This document shows, in pieces, positions 24,021 through 36,801 of a stretch of 64,000 nt of DNA (the first letter of the stretch is position 1; each line of letters opens with the position of its first letter). Where the stretch lies: contig CM077116.1 in the NCBI GenBank assembly GCA_039619475.1, positions 385,726,760 to 385,790,759 of the forward strand, read 5' to 3'. The notes beneath the pieces were generated by a model. That model was given only the letters and a program-made list of their open reading frames with translations. It made no database searches and had not been told where the DNA came from. Source of the stretch: Icerya purchasi. Its lineage: Eukaryota; Arthropoda; Insecta; Hemiptera; Monophlebidae. The position numbers and the translations under genes are program-made.

Positions 24021-25891
24021 TACACGACGAGTTAACTGATTAGAGACGACTGATAAATTTCAAGCGGGCCGGTATTTTCTTCGAGAAAGAACTTTGCTTG
24101 TGATAAATGAAGGCCGAATTACTGCAGGATCGCCCTTGTTAAGCGATAATAAAGATGGCTATTTTATTAGGTGGCCGTTTATTAACGGTTTTACTATCAC
24201 ATAGGTGCGAGAGGTATCAGGAAGTTAGTTAGAGTATTATTTCAAATTAGCAGTGATGTTTATGAAAAGCAATTACGTACCGACGCGACCGAAGGTAGTT
24301 GGATCACCTTTATTACGGTTTATATAACGTCAATATCACGAGTTAAAAACACGAAAGGCAGTCTGAAAGTTTTACGGATACGAGCGTGTTTGTCTCGTGT
24401 TAGCAGTGAATTCTTCTCTGTGCCTGTAGTTCGATTCTTTCCAAGTACTTACGTTCCGCCTAATATATCGACGATGGTATTCAACCGTCGTTCAGCGTTC
24501 CATTTTATTTGATTTGAACTTTTAGTTTAGAAGCTGTTGATTGAATTTTTTTTATCGCCCGTTGAAAATACTTTTCGCGATATTTTTCAAGATTCGGCGA
24601 GGAGAATATTTAGTTAGATTTATTCTTTTCTGCTATTATATTTTCTCCGTCAGAGGCTGCAGCTTCGCCACTATCCTCTTTTATCCGTAATTCTTACGAC
24701 CGACCGAATTTTTTTTATTTTAAAATCAATACGTCCATAGCATACGGAAGTTCCTAAACCACAGCAGCACACGGCACTGAAAACTTTTAAGCGATACAGA
24801 ACAGTTCTGCACCTCGAATCTAAGTTGGTCCGGCTTAGTAGTATTCAAAAGTATAATTAAATTTTTCAAATATAAATCCAGCACTGAGTGGCAGGTTCTG
24901 GAATTTAATAATTAACTCTACGATTCCATGATGTGTATAGTATATTATACATTGATTGTAGGGGATTAGTTCGTGTCGTGAACACAGATTCGGAACTATG
25001 TAGTGACGAATTCAAACAGTAAACTGTAGACCTAATAAAATGACTGGTACATATAGGAAAAAGTAATTACAGCCGATTCTTATAAACAAAAAAAAAAAAA
25101 GAAAAAGGAACTGTTAAATGGCTAATAGTGCCGTGTTGTTTAAATGTTTTGCATTTTTCCAATTTCGATGATACCTACTATACATTGTTTTCTATTTTAC
25201 CAGCCCCGATTTGATATATTCAGACGTTCATTCCGCATCAGAACAAATCTCCCCTTTTTTTTTTAAAGTCAACATTTTAACGTAAACCTGAAAATGTTTA
25301 TGTCTCACTCGCAGCCTTTCCCCCAGTAAATCACATTTCAGACTTATCGTCGGCACCGGAGATTATTCGGGCGATTGGGTTCGTCATCGGCGGATCGGAG
25401 TTGTACTACTGTTTTCTGGTACAGCGGTCACGGAATTTATCACCGCCTTGTGTGATACCTTTGAGACAGGGACCTATCCAGAAATGTATTCTCGCTCAAA
25501 AAGAAAATTATAAATAGTCGGATAAAAACCAACAGTGTGGCGTTTGATTTTCGACACTACATCAGTAGTCAAGCAAAAGGTAATTCTGTCACTTGGCGCT
25601 TCTAGGTACTCTAAAAGAGCAGCTCCTTCCGAAATTCTGTTAGCGCTTGGATACCCAAGAGCCGGTATTTTCCCCGTTTCTTGCGCAAAGAAAACTTTCC
25701 TAACCTCTTTAATTTCGGCTTCGTTCGTGTTGCCAGCTTCCGAATTGAAAGATGTCCAAAGCTTTTATTACATGCAACATTTAAAAAACTCTAAAAGCTG
25801 AACATTTTTTTTTTTCTTAGAACACCACCAACGTATTTTTAAGATTTTTTAGGCACTAGTCGCGCTCCAGTTACAGCGGTCGTAGCAGATA

Positions 25892-25934
<43 letters not shown>

Positions 25935-26129
25935 AAAATTTGTTGGAGAAGACTAGGTGAGAGCCCGGTTCTTTCTAAAGTTAGGTCAGTGAACGGTTGC
26001 GCGCCGACATCCAGGTCGAAAAAATACGCCCAACTATGCACCTTCGGACATTATGCCCATCTCTTATTTCGTATTTTTTTATATTTTAAACTCGTCAATT
26101 GTGAACACTAACCCGACGCAAAAGGAATT
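24021..26129. other. Unique DNA, no gene recognised
   Basis: Mixed composition. An (AT)n tract lies at 25894-25931. An 88-codon open frame at 25535-25801 has no recognisable domain. Confidence 0.4.
25894..25931. repeat. (AT)n microsatellite
   Basis: Pure alternating AT run. Confidence 0.9.
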
Positions 26130-26213
26130 TATCTATATTTTCGATGTGTGCGCTAACGGCATTCGAACCGGGTCGCGAAACGAAATACCACTGCCTAAGC
26201 AGCTACGCCTTAT
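26130..26213 (-). mobile_element. tRNA-like SINE head (minus strand)
   Basis: On the minus strand GGCGTAGCTGCTTAGGCAG (from about 26211 downwards) resembles a tRNA D-arm/A-box region. About 45 bases further, GGTTCGAATGC (about 26164-26174) matches the polymerase III B box GGTTCGANTCC at 10 of 11 positions. The spacing suits a tRNA-derived SINE head. The acceptor stem does not close, so it is not a tRNA gene. No target-site duplication was identified and the 3' boundary is uncertain. Confidence 0.5.
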
Positions 26214-28624
26214 TTCGTATTTTTAACGCTTACGCTGTTTTTTACACTTTGCATCAAAAACTTACTAATCACGTTTACATTCCAACTTTTCATGACATCT
26301 CTCTAATATTTATAGAGATGTCCGTTTTTAAATTAATTGTATATCAACCTAAGTGAATATGAAAACACAAAAACAGAAAATATATAATAATAATTCACCA
26401 AAAAGATATTTACGAAATTACTAGATTTACATAAATATATTTGATTATGATATTTTTTCTCTTCATTGTACGAGTACACGAGAGTTATGCAATTGTTCGT
26501 ATAACGATTTTAGTTTTAAATAACGCTATTTTACCGAAGAATAATTAGTTGGATTTTTACTTTTTATTATTTATTAACAACCCCCTCTTTTTGCGCGTCC
26601 GATACGCTGTTAAATTCTGAACTTTAATTTACTTGCAGCTACATTTGAAATGTATTTCTATCTAGCGAAATTACTTTATTTGAAAAACACCGATCAGATT
26701 ATGATTTCCCGCTGTTTCTTAAACAACAGCGAAGAGGCAAAAAAAAACGGAAGATTTTTGTGAAAGTAAAAAAGCGTTTTGTCTTCTTTTTGTATTTTGT
26801 GAACGAGGGCGAAATTCATAAGACGCTTCTTCTTTCAACTTGTAATTTAAGTTCCTAATAAGATTACTAACCTTTAATATTGGTTAAATTCTATTAACGA
26901 ACCGATTGAGTATTTGCTGTGAAATTCTACTTTTGCAATATGGAAATCATAATATATTTGTTTGTTATTGAAGTTGGTTTTTATTATACAGTTTTAATAA
27001 ACATGCATGAATTCACCTACATTTAATTAGATAAGACATTAGCATTTACTAAAATTCAAGATGCGATAAAAACTAGAGTTGTACGTTCCTACGTATCCTT
27101 GCGCATACCTTTTTTTAAATTCGCAAAACTGTAACACGTAAAGTATCGTATAGTCGTAGAGTTTTAATTAATGGTTATTTTTCGTTTATTATAAACCGGA
27201 TTTCGAACTGTAGAAAATAATATGCGCGCAAACCTGCATCAAAAGAGCTAACGGAAAGTATATGATTGTACATGACGTAATAGAAAAACTATTTCTAAGA
27301 TGCATGCGGGGTGCAAAGCCGCTTTTAGTGATCAATAAATAAATGGATTATAAAATTGAATAACCGAATAAGCTTTTTGGCGTGACGGCGCACGGTAGGA
27401 AGGTTACGGGCTGAAGTTGTTTCGTTGTGACGTCACTACGTTCCGTCGGCCATGTTGCACTATACTCTTTACCGCGAAATACGCTTACTGTTAAGTTCCA
27501 TTTCATTTGAAATTAGGTTTTTTGCATACCGGCTCTAAAAATAATTTCCTTTCATAATATTCATTTCCAATTTCTTTTTAAATGGTAAAAAACGAAAAAA
27601 ACCATTGATGGTTACGATAATTTGTGTTTCATTTTATTTACCGAGCATTTTTACATACAAAAAAAAATTATCCAAATTAATACAGTGTATACTAAACCGG
27701 TTAATCTTGAAATTTCTTCAGAAGGCGGAGCTTGCTAGTATGGGCGCTGATCACGTCCCTACCCTGTACATTGTAGTTACCGTTAACCCCCCCGCGTTTT
27801 GTGGTATTACCACCACGTATGCTGAACAATACACAGAGCTCCCCGTGTAATTAACAAAAGAAGACGGAAAAGTGATATTAACAAGAAATATGTATATGCA
27901 CGTTTAAATGTGCATACAAATTCGCCTTCGTTTTTAACTCAGTTTTGTACATTTTACCATACATGTGTGCGAACTTATTCATTCTACGAGCTTCAGTTTG
28001 TTTTCTTGTTTCATATCCGTCCGTTAATTGAGATCATTTCTTTCAATTATTCAGGTTTATTATAAATATTAATACTTAATTAATAAAGATGCTGTACAAA
28101 CTTTTTACTGTAATATGATATACTGCGTTTCGCCCATTTAAACACAATTCAACCATAAGTAAAATCAATGGTACCACGGGGTAATTACATGCTCCTCCGT
28201 TCTTTAATTAAAATACGCGGTAAAATGAAATTATCATTAATGTGACAGCCACCGTTTGAGACTGCGTGTATCGGTCCCTCTGCCCAGCATTGAGCAGGGG
28301 CGCTTGTCTTCAGCTGACTCTATCCTACGCCAATCTATTTCAAATCCTACAGCAGATAGTTATTTTCATAATTAATTATTCGAGAGACATTAACCGTTTT
28401 CGAAACGAACAATGACCGTCAGGAACAAAAACACAATCGATGACTGTTCGCCATTTAACACTGGCTGATTGTAATTTAGTCTAGATTGACAACGGCAAAG
28501 CTCGTAATAGTTAATAAACGTAAAATACTCAAAAAGGATTTAAAATGACTAAAATATAAACATATTAAACGTACAGAAACGAGATTATAACAAAAATAAT
28601 ACACTTAATTTGTTTTATGCGTGC

Positions 28625-28625
<1 letters not shown>
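26214..28625. other. Unique DNA, no gene recognised
   Basis: A+T-rich. The most gene-like spot is 27722-27850: an AG-preceded open frame (AELASMGADHVPT...) ending in TAA, too weak to call as a terminal exon. See also the regulatory-type motifs at 27395-27470. Confidence 0.35.
27395..27470. promoter_or_regulatory. CpG-rich patch with a CRE palindrome and a YY1-type motif
   Basis: TGACGTCA at 27428-27435 is the full cAMP-response-element palindrome. About 15 bases downstream, GGCCATGTTG is the reverse complement of CAACATGGCC, matching the YY1/pho core AANATGGC. Both sit in a CpG-containing patch within A+T-rich DNA, as at some housekeeping promoters. There is no adjacent coding exon to support this. 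Confidence 0.25.

Positions 28626-28684
<59 letters not shown>
28626..28684. repeat. (AT)n microsatellite
   Basis: About 59 bases of pure alternating AT. Confidence 0.95.
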
Positions 28685-28688
<4 letters not shown>

Positions 28689-31374
28689 AATTTAATTTCG
28701 TAATATTTATTAAAATTCTACAATTTAACTTTACCAAATGTACGTAATCGACTTTTTCTTATTGACAACGCTTTGCACATATGTTTTAACTTTGAATGTT
28801 ATCAGCGAGCTGCGTCGACTGTCAGTATTTTTTTTATCGTTATTTCATAATTGACGATTTTATATTTTTTTCATTTTGAATTACACGTGGCGTTTTTATC
28901 AAGTGTTGGCAGAAATGTTTCGAAAAATTCCACGTGGTCGGTTACAGCGAGTCCTCATCGTGCAAACCGATCTCACCTATATTCCCGTTATCTTCGAGTT
29001 TGCTTTGCGACGGAATATAAACGTTCGTAGCGAAATGGGTAAACCGCTGAGGATGTTTGATGTACAACGTGTAGGAATTCCGCAGCAATTCCACCGAGAT
29101 AATAAGAGTAAAATCGAATGCGAACGAAGCGTTGTTGTCCTGCCGTCGACATATCCCAAAAGTGACAAAATTGTAGGCTTTCATAATGTATCGCCCGGAT
29201 TGTCCTCGTGGATCATATTGGAAGCAACGGTCAATTCTCATTTTCTCACGGCGTACTCACCTTTACATTCACCAACCCCCGAGTGACTTCTGTGGTATCT
29301 GGGCAACCTAAGGACGATAAATATTGCGGATGCCTTCGTTCGGGATAATTTAGTCTCGCTGTTTCTCGTGCCCTTCCTGCGTTTCTTTAGGTCTTTGTTC
29401 AAACGATTACCCTTTTTTCGACTGCGTTCTAATGCGCGCGATTAATCGGGGAAGCGGGAAAAAAAAAAGAAACAATCGGAGACAAAGTCACGATGGAAAC
29501 AAAACCAAGACGCAACTTAATCGAATGTTTACGCTCCCCTTTACAGCAGTCATTCCAATCCATCCGACACCTACTTCTCTATTCCGAACTTTACTTTCTT
29601 CACAGTTTATTTCGCATTTTCCCTAAACTCATTAATCCTGCGCTGTCTTCGGCTCATTTTCGTTTGTCCTCGGCCTTTTTTCCCTATTTCGCCTTCTCTA
29701 CACTTCAATGAAGCACTCGCTCTCCCTCACTAGCGAACTATCGCTTCTTTATTCCCAATCTGTTAGAGAATCTACCGACCTCCTACTACTCTCTTTTCCT
29801 ACGTTCCTCGTCCGCCCGTACTTCTCGCCGACTATTAGCTCTTTCATACTAGGCCAGACACCGAATTAAAATGTAATTAACTTTCCTCTCGTCGTTTCCG
29901 ACTGAAAAAGTTAATGCCATAACGCTACCGCGCAAAATCGGCGCCGGTAACCGAAGAGATAGGCGGTCGTGTTCAGACACGGCTGATATATTAGCCATTA
30001 GGCGGCTAACCGTCAGCGAACAGAGTCGGAAATTAAGTGAATTTCCGAGCAAACATGCGCGAACAAACATCATATGGAAAAACGCGCCTGTTACGTAGGG
30101 CGCACGAAGCACACAAAATTCTGCAGACGATGTCTTTAAGTTGGCAACCACCCCCGATGGAACTTTTTGCTCGGCGAATTCCTTTCGCTCGTACTGTTCG
30201 GCGCGGCTATCGCCGGGAAATGCGTGAATTTTTTGGCCTTTACCGGCGAAACGGAAAAAACACGCATACATAAAGAACAGGCGCAACCGCGGACGAATTA
30301 GTCGAGTTGTAATAAAGTTAGCGGTGTTAACTTTCAAAGTGGCTCGGTTCGGCGCTCGTAGTTTTCTCTGTCGGCGTTCAGTGTGACAAAGACAATAATG
30401 AAAGGAAACAAAGGCTGACAGATTTTCAGTCGGCATTTGTTAGTTGCGTACCGGCTAATATTGCATGCCTAATCTGCACCGTACCGAGACTACTTGTTGT
30501 TTGCAAGTTAAATTTTTATAAAGCTGTTTCGGAAAGTTTTCGCGAAAAGCTTCTCCGATAAAGCTCGATTGCCGACGGAAATTTCGAAATTTCGATCGCT
30601 TACAAGTTCTTTTCCGTTTCTTTTCCGATCCGCCCCAGGTTAGCCTCTGCATTTGCCCTGCCCCCCCCCCCGCCTTCCTTTGCTCATCCGCTGTACCGAT
30701 ACTCCTGTACCGAGAAGACGTGTTGAAAACTTCCAAACAAGTTTTTATTTCATCGCCGAAAGCTACAAACAATTCGCTTCACATGCTCCTCGCAGCGATT
30801 TTCTTCCCGTTTCCTTTTTAACAACACTCCCACCGTCCATCTCGAACGCTATATCGGGAAAACTCAGCACCTCTCCGCGCACACTGGCCCGCCAGCAGCT
30901 TTTCTTTATTCTTTTTTGTTTATTATTGTTGTTTCTCGCGCGGCTCGTTACACGTATCGGTTTTTAACGAGATTTTGTGTCGTACAGGAGATGCGGAAAC
31001 CTCAGAGAGAGCCTTTTAATCTATTGTTTACGTCTTCGCCGCTACTACCTGGCTAAGTGTAAAGTTCATACTAAGAGGAGATTTCTAATATGCGCCGGCG
31101 ACAAATCTTTGGAACGTACTAGTATACAAACACAAGCAAGTAGACGGAGAAGTGTGTAAATCGCTGATTAAGAAGGTGAAGACGCAAAAGGATAGTTTAA
31201 ATATTAGCGAAGGTCACTTTTGAGCGCGTTAGGAATCGAGCCTTTCAAACGGTCGTAAACAATCGTTATATGCCGGGCGACGTGCATAGTTGTGCGTAAA
31301 ATCGCCTTTCACTATGCCAGAATAACAGCATATTGCCTTCCAAGTGAGAACGGAGTTAGAGAAAATCACCTTTT
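28685..31374. other. Mixed-composition DNA, no gene confirmed
   Basis: More G+C-rich and CpG-rich than average, with long open frames on both strands (136 codons at 28876-29286 plus; 195 codons at 29849-30436 minus; about 105 codons on each strand near 30.5-30.9 kb). None shows a known domain, and overlapping frames on opposite strands argue for low stop density rather than genes. The stretch at about 29500-29840 is strongly pyrimidine-rich, like the sense strand of the LINE family at 60 kb, and might be an old relic of it. Confidence 0.35.
30661..30671. repeat. C11 homopolymer
   Basis: One of several G or C runs of 10-14 bases in an otherwise A+T-rich window. Confidence 0.9.
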
Positions 31375-31860
31375 AAAACGTTCTTGCTAAGCATCTTCCA
31401 CTCACGTCCTCTTTACTCTGATCCATTCCTACCTTTTCATTTCTAGGAACAGGCTTTTCACAGCTAGAAAAATCCCTATTTAATCCCTCGCCTCTCTTCG
31501 GCTTAGTTCGTTTTCCTCCGATATTTCTTTCGACAATCTCCGCTATTTTTCTTTTAATTTCACCGAACCTTGCCATTCTCCTAAAACGTTTACTACACCT
31601 ACGCTCTCCGAATTTCTTCTACCGGGCCTAATCAGACGGGAATTCCTATCAATTCTCAATTTCCATCTCATGTAACCGTACTTACAGATGATTCGAAAAG
31701 GTCAGGCGATGTCGGCGGTGCCTCTTTTATCCTCCCAGATTCTGATTTTTCAGATTCCTTTCTGTTCCGCATATTTCATAAACGAATTAACTATCCTACG
31801 TTCTATTATTTTCATTTCCTCCAATCTCCGTTCTTCTAAATTCTTGAATTATATCAGACG
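31375..31860 (+). pseudogene. Decayed LINE fragment, RNase H region, same family as 60 kb
   Basis: Aligns along its length with about 61630-62115 of the LINE at 60-62.9 kb. The clearest part is the start of the RNase H domain: TDDSK (31684 on) then GGASFILPDSDFSDSFL, matching TDGSK and VGASFILPDYNFSESFC in the long copy. Nucleotide identity continues through ATTATTTTCATTTCCTCCAA. Indels break the frame; the Glu-containing FTAEL block is replaced by a frameshifted stretch. No poly(A) or TSD is visible, so this is an old, internally retained fragment. Confidence 0.75.
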
Positions 31861-34800
31861 CCACGTCCGAAGTCAAAAAAAAATTTAAAAAAACCCTTTA
31901 AAAAATTGCAGCTCGAACAAGCAAATAGTAGAATCTCTGCATTGAACAACTCATCGAAGAATTCTTTCGATTTTAAGAAAAAACAATAATTCGGTTATAA
32001 AAGCAACGATTACGTCTGTGTAGGATCATGGGTGTGTCAGATCCTTCAGTGAAACAAGATAATCTCGTAGGTTTGTAATCTTGAATGCAGTTGAATATAA
32101 AAAACCCTACTTCTCTTCGTGGTAGGCGACGCTGGTTAACGGGGTGATATTTTATTCTTTGCGTTATCCGCATAAAGGAGATGGAGTTGAAACGGTAGCG
32201 GAGTTGTGGTTTTTATTCGGTATTTTTGCAAATGCAGCGGCACGGTTATGTTAAACATTTGTTAAAGTATCGAGCTGTGGCCGGAGACCAACCGCTGATT
32301 TAATGAACGATATAACGATATTTTATTACGGAAAGCGATAAAGAAATAATTTCTTACCGATAAGAACGCGCTACGGATTTTCTCCGACTGTAATTAGTAC
32401 TGTGCGATGAACAATGCAAACGTAAACTCGCGAAACACGCTGTTATCTCTGTACACACTCAACGAATAAACTCATTCGTTCTTTTTAAAAACGGTTCTGC
32501 AATTATATTTTTCGCTTACTGAACTATATAAAATTACTGTATTTCTTTTTTTTCCTTTCCAGTAGTCATCATTCCCGAGCAAACGTCGGCTCCATTTATA
32601 GACAACCCATGTGTTTACATCGCCTACCGTAGAGATTCGGACACGGCGGAAATTATTGACCTTTTTTTCTTCTTTTTTTGGATGGCATTTTAATCAGCAT
32701 TTTCAAACCATTGGCCAATCGTCAGAAAAAAAAAAAAAAAAAACTCATTTAATAAAATATATTAATTATAAAATTACCTTTCATTGGCATTCTCGCCGGT
32801 ACCGAAGTAAAAAACAACATTTTTCGCTTTTTTACTCGGTATTTGAATAGCGATAACTACTGAGCACGCTAAAAAAAAAAAAAAACACAGAAATAATATT
32901 TCTTATTTTAAGCGGGCCTTTGAGAAAAAAGGAGAATTTAAATTTTTTCCCGTTTCCTCCGTTCTACAATAATTAGCTAGCACAATCACGAAAAATAAAT
33001 TCATGTATAAATTACGTATATACAACTGCAAAACCAAAAATCGTACAGAACGTTAACCGCTAGAGAGTTGATTATTATTTTCTTCATTAAATTATAGGAA
33101 AAACGATGAAATCGTAAAAATACCTGAAGAGTTCGAATTTCGAAAAAATAAATAATAATCAAGTTTTGAGAGGAAAAAATTGAAATAGTCTACAGATCGC
33201 CGCGGAATTAATTTTTTGTTTTTCAATCGGCTTACTTTTATCCGTAGAGTACCCCGCAGAAATGCAGTAGTCCGAAAACTGTGGATTCTATAGTAGAGGC
33301 CCAAATTTTTAGGCAAATATACACACCCCTATGGCGGGATAAAGCGGGAAACTGAAAACGAAAACGAAAAACAGTCCTCAACCCTTTCCACAGGAGCTAG
33401 AAAGTCAATCTTTTCTAAATTCCGGTATATATTCGTCATTAGAATACGGGAAAACTATGAGAGAGCCCGAAATGTTAAAATTAAAAGATATAAATTTTGA
33501 AAAATACGAACATCACAGGTTTTCGTGCGCGTGAATTAAAGATTCATCTTGTATTTTACTTGCGCCCGCTGCGTAAGTCCATAAATTTCGCAAAATTCTA
33601 AAAATTCAACCGATTATAGGGGCGCGCAACGCTTCTTCATATCGAAATTCAAAAATTCCCAAACTACTTCAATAAAAGCCCCTGGGGCGCTAAACAACAA
33701 GAAAATTAACAAAACGATTTCTTCGTTAATATTGTCGCCGCCGCCGCCGCCGCCGCCGCCGCCGAAAAATGATAAAAGGGAAAAAATGAAAGAATTTGGT
33801 ACCCAGCCTGGGGGGGGGGGACGAACTTTTTTCGTCCAATTCGATACCGTGAGTGCAGCCCATTTGTCAGTCAGTTGACAGTTAAATTAAATTCGATAAA
33901 GATTATCTGGCTTGCCAGTTTTGTTTTCGTCGAATTTCCGGCCAACACTCTTACACAATTACATTTGGCGCACGGGCAACGCCATTATATCGGGATATTT
34001 TAATTTCCATATTCGAAATGCGTAATGCGCAGCAGCGTACATTTCCAATTCCAACCTGAAAAATATGAAAAAACCATTTAGCACCACCTTGCGAGAATGC
34101 CAAAAAAAGTAGATAAATTAAAGGAAGAAAAGGACATTATCGTTTACAGGGAGATTAACCGTGCACGCTTTTGCAGACGATGTTGTGTAGTTCTGACGAC
34201 GACCAAACTCATTCTTCACAGGCCATTTAATATGGGCACTTCAGTTCAACCAGCACCAGTCGCGCTCGCTTCTCCGATCGCAGTCCACATCTCCTTTGCT
34301 GCCTCGTGATGAAACCGTCGCGATTTTGCTCCCGTCACTCATTCGCCTCCGATATTCCTTTTTACATTCCTGTTCCGGACAAAAGAAATGAGCAGGAATA
34401 ATGAAAATAAGGAGAAAAAATTATTCGATATCGTTTAGCACCCTCTTCTTGTCTTTTCTTTCGCTTTTAAACGCGCAATGCCTACGTTTAATTATTATTA
34501 TTATATTGCTATTATTCGTTTGCAGGCTTTTTTATTAACTTTTTATTGCCGACTCGCCGCTGGTTCTTGTTATCTGTTTTTTCCTCCTTTTGTGCTTGTT
34601 TGTTATTTTCGTTTATTTGTTTTTTCATATTTTCATTTCCGGTTGCTGATATTTCGAAATGCGAAATGGCCGACATTTAACATTTTCTCCTTCAATATTT
34701 ACGAGTCTCGTCCTTATTAACCTTTTCGCCGACCGGTCTGAATATTCGCGACATTACAACAAAATCCATCCGCCGCCAACGCAATTTTAAATTTTCATCG

Positions 34801-35090
34801 CCTCCAATTCGACTTTTTAATTATTCGACAAATCGAGTTAACAGCAGCTCCGACGAATTCTTTCAGGGCCCAAGCCTATCACGAGTTAACTTTGAGTTTT
34901 TATTTTGCGTTCGTTTCTCTTTTTTTTTAGGATTTGTAAATGTTTTTTTTTTTTTTTTTAATATAATGTATATTTTATAATCTGTGTTTAAAGGTGAAAA
35001 CAACTATGTGTATTCTAATTAACATTACAAGTATGTATTTTAATGATTAAGAAGGAAACTTAAGAAAAAACAAAAATACAAAGAAAAACT
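31861..35090. other. A+T-rich DNA, no gene recognised
   Basis: Contains A-runs (about 32726-32743, 32870-32885), a GCC microsatellite at 33736-33764 and a G11 run at 33810-33820. No conserved coding segment was seen. Confidence 0.4.
33736..33764. repeat. (GCC)n microsatellite
   Basis: About nine CGC/GCC units, surrounded by A+T-rich sequence and not in a supported reading frame. Confidence 0.9.
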
Positions 35091-35127
35091 ACATATATAT
35101 ACACCTATATATATATATATATATATA
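35091..35127. repeat. (AT)n microsatellite
   Basis: AT/ATAC tract. Confidence 0.85.
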
Positions 35128-35792
35128 ACCGTTATAGTCCCGACTACAGCCAAAATGTGTTTACAAATATAGTTGCATTTATGATAAATACATTATTGAA
35201 AACGTACACAATGACAAAACCTATACAAGTAGATTGCAAACTTATCATGACCAGAAAGTATTTACAAGCTGTAGAAGTTGATGCCTAGTTTCCTCATTTT
35301 CGTCCTATTCGTGATATTAGGAAATAATTGGTGCGGTTTCTTTTCAGTGTCCTTTTAAATGTGAAATTTGTTTTTGAAAAGTCTGCTCAGAATTCGATCA
35401 CTTAATGATTGCATCATCAGCTGTATCTTTATAGGAATGTCCAACAAGAATTCGATACTCGCTCGTAATTTTCCTACTAATGACAAGAATAAATCCAACG
35501 GAAATAGCCCGCCAATAACGATGGCAGCTGCAGTGGAAGCTGTATAGGGACGAAATACTCGGGAGAAACTTTCTCGGATGCTTATTAAGATTTCTTAGAA
35601 TACTACGTGTAACATAGCCAGCAGCCCTGTACCCGTAAGGGGACTGTAGTATTAGGTCGTTATTATTAGAGACCAGACCCCGAATGTTATACTGCAGTTG
35701 ACTAATCTTACTAAAGAGAGCGTCACGTTTTGAATGAATATGCTCCAGACGAGACGCAAACATAAACGTGTCATTAATAAGAATACCGAATG

Positions 35793-36083
35793 TTAAAATT
35801 TATAAATATAAAATAAATAAATTTCCCTTATTAACAAACAGTAAATAAGTATAAATTAATTTACTTGTTGCAATGTGTCGCCTTTATAAGCAGTGTGCTT
35901 TTAGAGGCAATGTGTTCTTAAATACAGTGTGTACTATGTATCGTTAGCTGATGATGAGCTATGTCCGAAAACGTTTCTTTAAATGTTAGGTATTCTGAAT
36001 TTATTAAAATATAAATTTATACTTATTCTTGTTTGTTAATAAGGGGAATTTATTTATTTTATATTTACCAAGATATTTTAACA
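35793..36083. repeat. Palindromic repeat, family D (hairpin arms about 55-60 bp)
   Basis: The left arm (35793-35855) reads AAATAAATAAATTTCCC, TTATTAACAAACAG, AATAAGTATAAAT. The right arm (36015-36083) is its inverted copy, TTTATACTTATTCTTG, TTTGTTAATAAGGGGAA, TTTATTTATTTTATATTT. The unpaired middle (about 35860-36010) contains GGCAATGTGTTCTTA and CTGATGATGAGCTATGTCC followed by GAAAACGTTTCTTTAAAT. That middle recurs at 36646-36801. No ORF lies inside; a 121-codon minus-strand frame (35763-35398) begins just outside the left arm and is unrecognised. Confidence 0.65.
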
Positions 36084-36645
36084 GTGGCGTATATTGTATA
36101 ACGTTACCAATTTTTTAGTATACATTTCATTGAATCTACAAACTTCTTATTACCAAACACAGAAAATCCACATTTAAAAGTAAAAAACGCGAGTCCTAGG
36201 TCGTCAATTTTTTTTTTTTTTATCCAAAAATGCTATTATTAACTTGATTTGTTCAAAGCCGTAATATGTTTGTAACATTAACGACAAGACAGAGTTCGTC
36301 AGTATGATTAGTACCAAAAAAAATGTTTAAAAAAGTGTTCAACATTATAGGGCACTATCGAGTATAACAAGTTGCACAGCGATAGTCGCAGAACAGAACC
36401 CTATCGCAGCACGCTTTCCTTGATGTCCGATGGGTAACTTACTAACATATTAACTGCGTATAAATTTATTCGCTTTAATTATACGAATAATAATCATTAA
36501 TAGCTCCAACAACATCAAAGGAGAAGACAACTGCAGTTAGTTTCTGAGCTTTTTTATTACTTGAACTCATTTATAAACGGCAACTGTACCGCTATATCCG
36601 TCTATTATTTTCCTACATATATGCACATGTAGCGCTAATATTCCC

Positions 36646-36801
36646 GGCAATGTGTTTTTATTGTTATTCAAGAGTATTCTATACTGTTGGCTGATAGCCG
36701 AAAACGTTTCTTTAAATTGATGTTTTATTTTAATTCATTAAAGTGTAAATATTATTTTACACTTATTCTTGTTTGTTATTGTGGTATTTATTTCATATTT
36801 A
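36646..36801 (+). repeat. Repeat family D, second partial copy
   Basis: Shares GGCAATGTGTTTTTA (36647), GGCTGATAGCC then GAAAACGTTTCTTTAAAT (36689-36717), and ACACTTATTCTTGTTTGTTA (36759-36778) with the element at 35793-36083, in the same order and orientation. About a dozen bases of the central stem are deleted. It ends near AATATTAACAAACAG, which looks like the start of another inverted arm. Confidence 0.65.

Noticed and set aside
27722..27850. Possible plus-strand terminal exon after TTTCTTCAG
   Set aside because: Short frame, no domain and no polyadenylation signal close by.
28876..29286. 136-codon plus-strand open frame
   Set aside because: No domain; two minus-strand frames overlap the same bases, pointing to low stop density.
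29849..30436. 195-codon minus-strand open frame
   Set aside because: No recognisable domain, and a plus-strand frame overlaps it. In balanced-composition DNA a frame of this length is roughly expected once in a window this size.
35398..35763. 121-codon minus-strand frame beside palindromic family D
   Set aside because: Position beside a terminal repeat suggested an element-encoded protein, but no RT or other motif is present.
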